From the NCBI GenBank assembly GCA_017469845.1, contig JAFUFP010000047.1, positions 1 through 64,000 of the forward strand: 64,000 nucleotides of DNA, in the 5' to 3' direction. Of the stretch, positions 61,111 through 64,000 are shown piece after piece. Numbering within the stretch: position 1 is the first letter of the stretch; the number at the start of each line of letters is the position of its first letter. Below the pieces are notes generated by a model that searched no databases, was not told the DNA's origin, and was given only the letters and a program-made list of their open reading frames with translations. This DNA is from Bacteroidales bacterium. Lineage in GTDB: Bacteria; Bacteroidota; Bacteroidia; Bacteroidales; UBA932. The translations under genes and the position numbers were made by a program.

Positions 61111-63948
61111 ATGAAAAGAACATTAGCGATTATTCTTGCGATGGCCGCATTCACAGCCTGCGATCCCGATGAAATCGAGATCGTGAGTGGAGATGGAAGC
61201 GGCGGGTCTTCTTCGTCGACGTCCCTGGTGGACCCCGCGCTCAAGTGGAGCGCTTCTTCATATGAGGCTACGTTGGGAGGGGAGAATACTTTCCCGACCC
61301 TCACCAATTCCTACGGAGTGGACGTTTCGTACTCCTCGTCCTCCGCTGACGTCGCTACTGTTTCCTCAAACGGAACAGTGACACTTGTATCTGCGGGAAC
61401 GGCGACGATCACGGCTTCTTCCGAAGAGGACGACACTTTCGAGGCTTCCAGTGCATCGTATACCCTTACTGTCGTGAAGTCATCAGATGGAATCAGCTGG
61501 TCAGCGGAAGAATGCACCGTCACGATAGGGGCCTCGGACAACACTTTCCCCACTCTCTCCAATCCCGGAAACCAGGAGGTGACATATTCTTCAGGCAACA
61601 CTTCGGTGGCTTCGATTGACTCCGAAAGCGGTGAAATAACCCTTGTCGCCGAAGGATCTACCTCCATCATAGCGACTTCGGTCGAGAACGATTCATACGA
61701 TGCGGCGAGCGTGTTATATACCCTTATCGTGCAGGCCGAGGGAAGCAACCTCGAGGATCCCGGCATCTCATGGTCGGAGTCATCTTTCACGGCGACTCTT
61801 GCCTCGTCCAACACTTTCCCGACCCTTTCCAATCCCAACGGGGTGAAAGTGAGCTATTCTTCCGGTGACGAAAATGTCGCTACCATTGACTCCGAAGGCA
61901 ATGTCACAATGGTGGCCGCGGGAACCGTCGCCATAACGGCCGTTTCCGAAAAGACTGATACATATTCCTCCGCCAGCGTGTCGTACATCCTCAAGATAGT
62001 GAAGCATGACCTCACTTTGACATGGTCGGATACAAGCTGCACCGCCGTACTCGAGGACAGCAACACTTTCCCCACCCTTTCGGTCGATCCTTCCGATGCA
62101 GGAATAACGGTAAGCTATTCTTCGTCCAACACTTCCGTTGCGACAGTGGACCAGAACGGAAACGTTACCCTTGTCTCCACTGGTTCGACCACGATATCCG
62201 CCACATTCGGCGGAGATGATACCTATAAGGCCGCCTCGGCTTCATATACTCTTGCCGTCACAAGCGGCGAGGACGACGGAGCCGGCACATGGTCGTTCTC
62301 TTCGACGGGGGACACTTCCTCGGAAGACGACATCTCCCTTACAACCTTCACCCGTATGATCACCATCACCTACGGAAGTTCGTCCGCCAGCGTTACCGGA
62401 GACTATTACGGCTATGTGTCCGTCAGCGGAAACGATGTTACGGTAAACAATACGGGAAACGACGAGAACATCATCTACAAGCTCACCGGTTCCTCTTCTG
62501 ACGGCTTCTTCAAGCTCTACAGCTCGAAAAAGCAGGCCATTATGCTGAGCGGCCTTTCTCTCACCAACCCCGACGGAGCCGCTATCAATGTCCAGAGCGG
62601 AAAGCGCACTTTCGTCGTGGTCGAAGGGACCAACACCGTCTCTGACGGCACTTCGGCAGCGTATTCCGCCACCGGAACCGAGGACATGAAGGCCGTCATC
62701 TTCTCCGAGGGGCAGCTCATCTTCAGCGGAAGCGGATCCCTCAGCGTCACCGCCCAGAACAAGCAGAGCAAGTCGGGCATCGTGTCGGATGACTACGTCA
62801 GGGTGATGAAGAGCCCCACGATCAAGGTAACAGCCGGAAGTTCGGCGGGACACGGACTCCGAGGAAAGGAATACGTGCAGATCTCCGAAGGAACTCTCAA
62901 CGTCTCCACTTCGGCCGCGATGAAAAAGGGCGTTGGCTCCGATGACTATGTCCTTGTCGAAGGAGGAACTTCCACCATCACCGTGAGCGGGGGAGTCGCC
63001 TACGACAGCGACGACGCCGAGTACAAGGGAAGCGCCGGCATCAAGGCCGACAACTATTTCGCGATGACGGGTGGAACCGTCACCATCAAGAATACCGGCA
63101 CCGGCGGAAAGGGAATAAGCGCCGGCTCATATGACTACGACGCGACTTCGCATACGCTTTCCGACAGCTACATCACCGGCGGAACCCTCACCATCTCCAC
63201 GACCGGCAGCGAATCCAATGACGTGTCGTCAAAAGGAATCAAGATTGGTTATAAGGAGGGATCGGGCAAAAGTTACGTCTATGCCGGCAACCTGAAGATC
63301 AGCGGTGGCTCAGTTATTGTGACAGCTTCAAAGAGCGAAGGCATCGAGTGCAAGGGTGACCTCACGATATCGGGAGGAGAGGTATATTCCTACTCAAGCG
63401 GGGACGACGCCATCAACTGCCAGGGTGAAATGAATGTCACCGGAGGATATGTCTACGCCCATTCGACGGCCAACGACGCGATGGATTCCAACGGGGATAT
63501 GATCCTTTCGGGAGGATACGTCTTCGCCGTCACGTCTGCCGGAAACCCTGAAGTCGCCATCGACGCAAACACGGAAGGCGGTGCGCAGCTTTACATCAAA
63601 GCAGGAGCGACGGTCGTCGCCTACGGCGGACTTGAAAGCGGAGCCTCCCTTTCCCAGAGCTGCTACACGATGAGCTGCACCTCCGGAGGATGGAACTCCC
63701 TTTACGGAAACTCTTCGCACATCGCCGCATTCAAAGCTCCTTCGGGAGTGTCGAGCGTAGTGGTTTCGGCTCCGTCACTGTCCAAGGGATACAAGGGCGT
63801 GAGCGTTAGCGGAACGACCTACTGCAACGGGATCTGGGCCACTTCCGGAATATCCGGCGGCAGTGAATCCTCCCTCTCATCCTATTCCGGAGGCAACTCC
63901 GGTGGAGGTCCCGGTGGCGGAGGCCCGGGAGGCGGCGGAAGATGGTGA
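61111..63948 (+). CDS. Ig-repeat and Cthe_2159-like beta-helix lipoprotein
   Basis: A 945-residue lipoprotein (Cys17). After a Ser-rich linker come four Ig-like (BIG2-type) repeats of about 80-90 residues, each with a core NTFPTL...(V/I)SYSS...VAT(V/I)...G.(V/I)TLV..G...I.A. From about residue 400 to 920 is a right-handed beta-helix of the Cthe_2159/DUF4353 type (ISGGEVYSYSSGDDAINCQG, VTGGYVYAHSTANDAMDSNG, LSGGYVFAV). The tail is Gly-rich (GGPGGGGPGGGGRW). Cthe_2159 of Clostridium thermocellum binds cellulose and polygalacturonate, so a surface polysaccharide-binding or adhesive role is inferred. The start at 61111 is set by the lipoprotein leader. Confidence 0.85.
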   Translation: MKRTLAIILAMAAFTACDPDEIEIVSGDGSGGSSSSTSLVDPALKWSASSYEATLGGENTFPTLTNSYGVDVSYSSSSADVATVSSNGTVTLVSAGTATITASSEEDDTFEASSASYTLTVVKSSDGISWSAEECTVTIGASDNTFPTLSNPGNQEVTYSSGNTSVASIDSESGEITLVAEGSTSIIATSVENDSYDAASVLYTLIVQAEGSNLEDPGISWSESSFTATLASSNTFPTLSNPNGVKVSYSSGDENVATIDSEGNVTMVAAGTVAITAVSEKTDTYSSASVSYILKIVKHDLTLTWSDTSCTAVLEDSNTFPTLSVDPSDAGITVSYSSSNTSVATVDQNGNVTLVSTGSTTISATFGGDDTYKAASASYTLAVTSGEDDGAGTWSFSSTGDTSSEDDISLTTFTRMITITYGSSSASVTGDYYGYVSVSGNDVTVNNTGNDENIIYKLTGSSSDGFFKLYSSKKQAIMLSGLSLTNPDGAAINVQSGKRTFVVVEGTNTVSDGTSAAYSATGTEDMKAVIFSEGQLIFSGSGSLSVTAQNKQSKSGIVSDDYVRVMKSPTIKVTAGSSAGHGLRGKEYVQISEGTLNVSTSAAMKKGVGSDDYVLVEGGTSTITVSGGVAYDSDDAEYKGSAGIKADNYFAMTGGTVTIKNTGTGGKGISAGSYDYDATSHTLSDSYITGGTLTISTTGSESNDVSSKGIKIGYKEGSGKSYVYAGNLKISGGSVIVTASKSEGIECKGDLTISGGEVYSYSSGDDAINCQGEMNVTGGYVYAHSTANDAMDSNGDMILSGGYVFAVTSAGNPEVAIDANTEGGAQLYIKAGATVVAYGGLESGASLSQSCYTMSCTSGGWNSLYGNSSHIAAFKAPSGVSSVVVSAPSLSKGYKGVSVSGTTYCNGIWATSGISGGSESSLSSYSGGNSGGGPGGGGPGGGGRW

Positions 63949-64000
63949 TCTTCCTTCCCCGGACAAGTGAAAGAAACATATAACGGTACTGACTGAAGCA

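Overview
The window looks like a chromosomal segment of a member of the order Bacteroidales. It carries two SusC/SusD pairs, hybrid two-component regulators of the Bacteroides type, many lipoproteins with Cys after a short hydrophobic leader, few Shine-Dalgarno sequences, and repeated promoters of the Bacteroidetes form (TAnnTTTG at -7, TTG or TTTG about 20 bases upstream). Genus cannot be fixed from the sequence alone. No phage, insertion sequence or CRISPR array is evident.

Left part (1-14.8 kb), mostly household genes: an exported alkaline phosphatase fused to a GHL10-type glycosidase-like domain; a large MscS-type channel; a YhhN-family membrane protein; an AspT/YidE-type transporter; a short-chain dehydrogenase divergent from a lipid-like cluster (CDP-alcohol phosphatidyltransferase, PlsC-like acyltransferase, BaiN-like flavoprotein); a flavodiiron protein; a HAD phosphatase; and tRNA-Ala(CGC). 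Between the first two genes lie three direct repeats with an exact 33-base period.

Middle part (16.2-47.2 kb), a large polysaccharide utilisation region: an S15/CocE hydrolase, a GH43-like lipoprotein, a GH2 enzyme, then an apparent seven-gene operon (SusC, SusD, a lipoprotein of four repeated domains, a pectin-acetylesterase-like protein, a metallo-beta-lactamase-fold hydrolase, two esterases). A full-length hybrid two-component sensor/regulator is on the opposite strand. A second apparent operon of six genes, all alpha/beta hydrolases, follows, and then a GH3 enzyme. Nine genes carry ten ester-hydrolase domains, several of them paralogous, which points to a heavily esterified glycan as the target.

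Right part (47.3-64 kb): trpS with an ACT-domain gene; then a leftward operon of an amino acid/dicarboxylate symporter, SusC, SusD, an exported cyanophycinase-like S51 peptidase and an exported M14 carboxypeptidase. This reads as a SusCD system for a peptide-like polymer (cyanophycin or another Asp/Glu-rich isopeptide) rather than a sugar. Divergent from it is a shortened hybrid regulator that has lost the sensor propeller and the phosphoaccepting His but keeps an intact receiver and AraC-type DNA-binding domain; a perfect 9-base inverted repeat lies between them. A GDPD lipoprotein and a large lipoprotein with four Ig-like repeats and a Cthe_2159-like beta-helix close the window.
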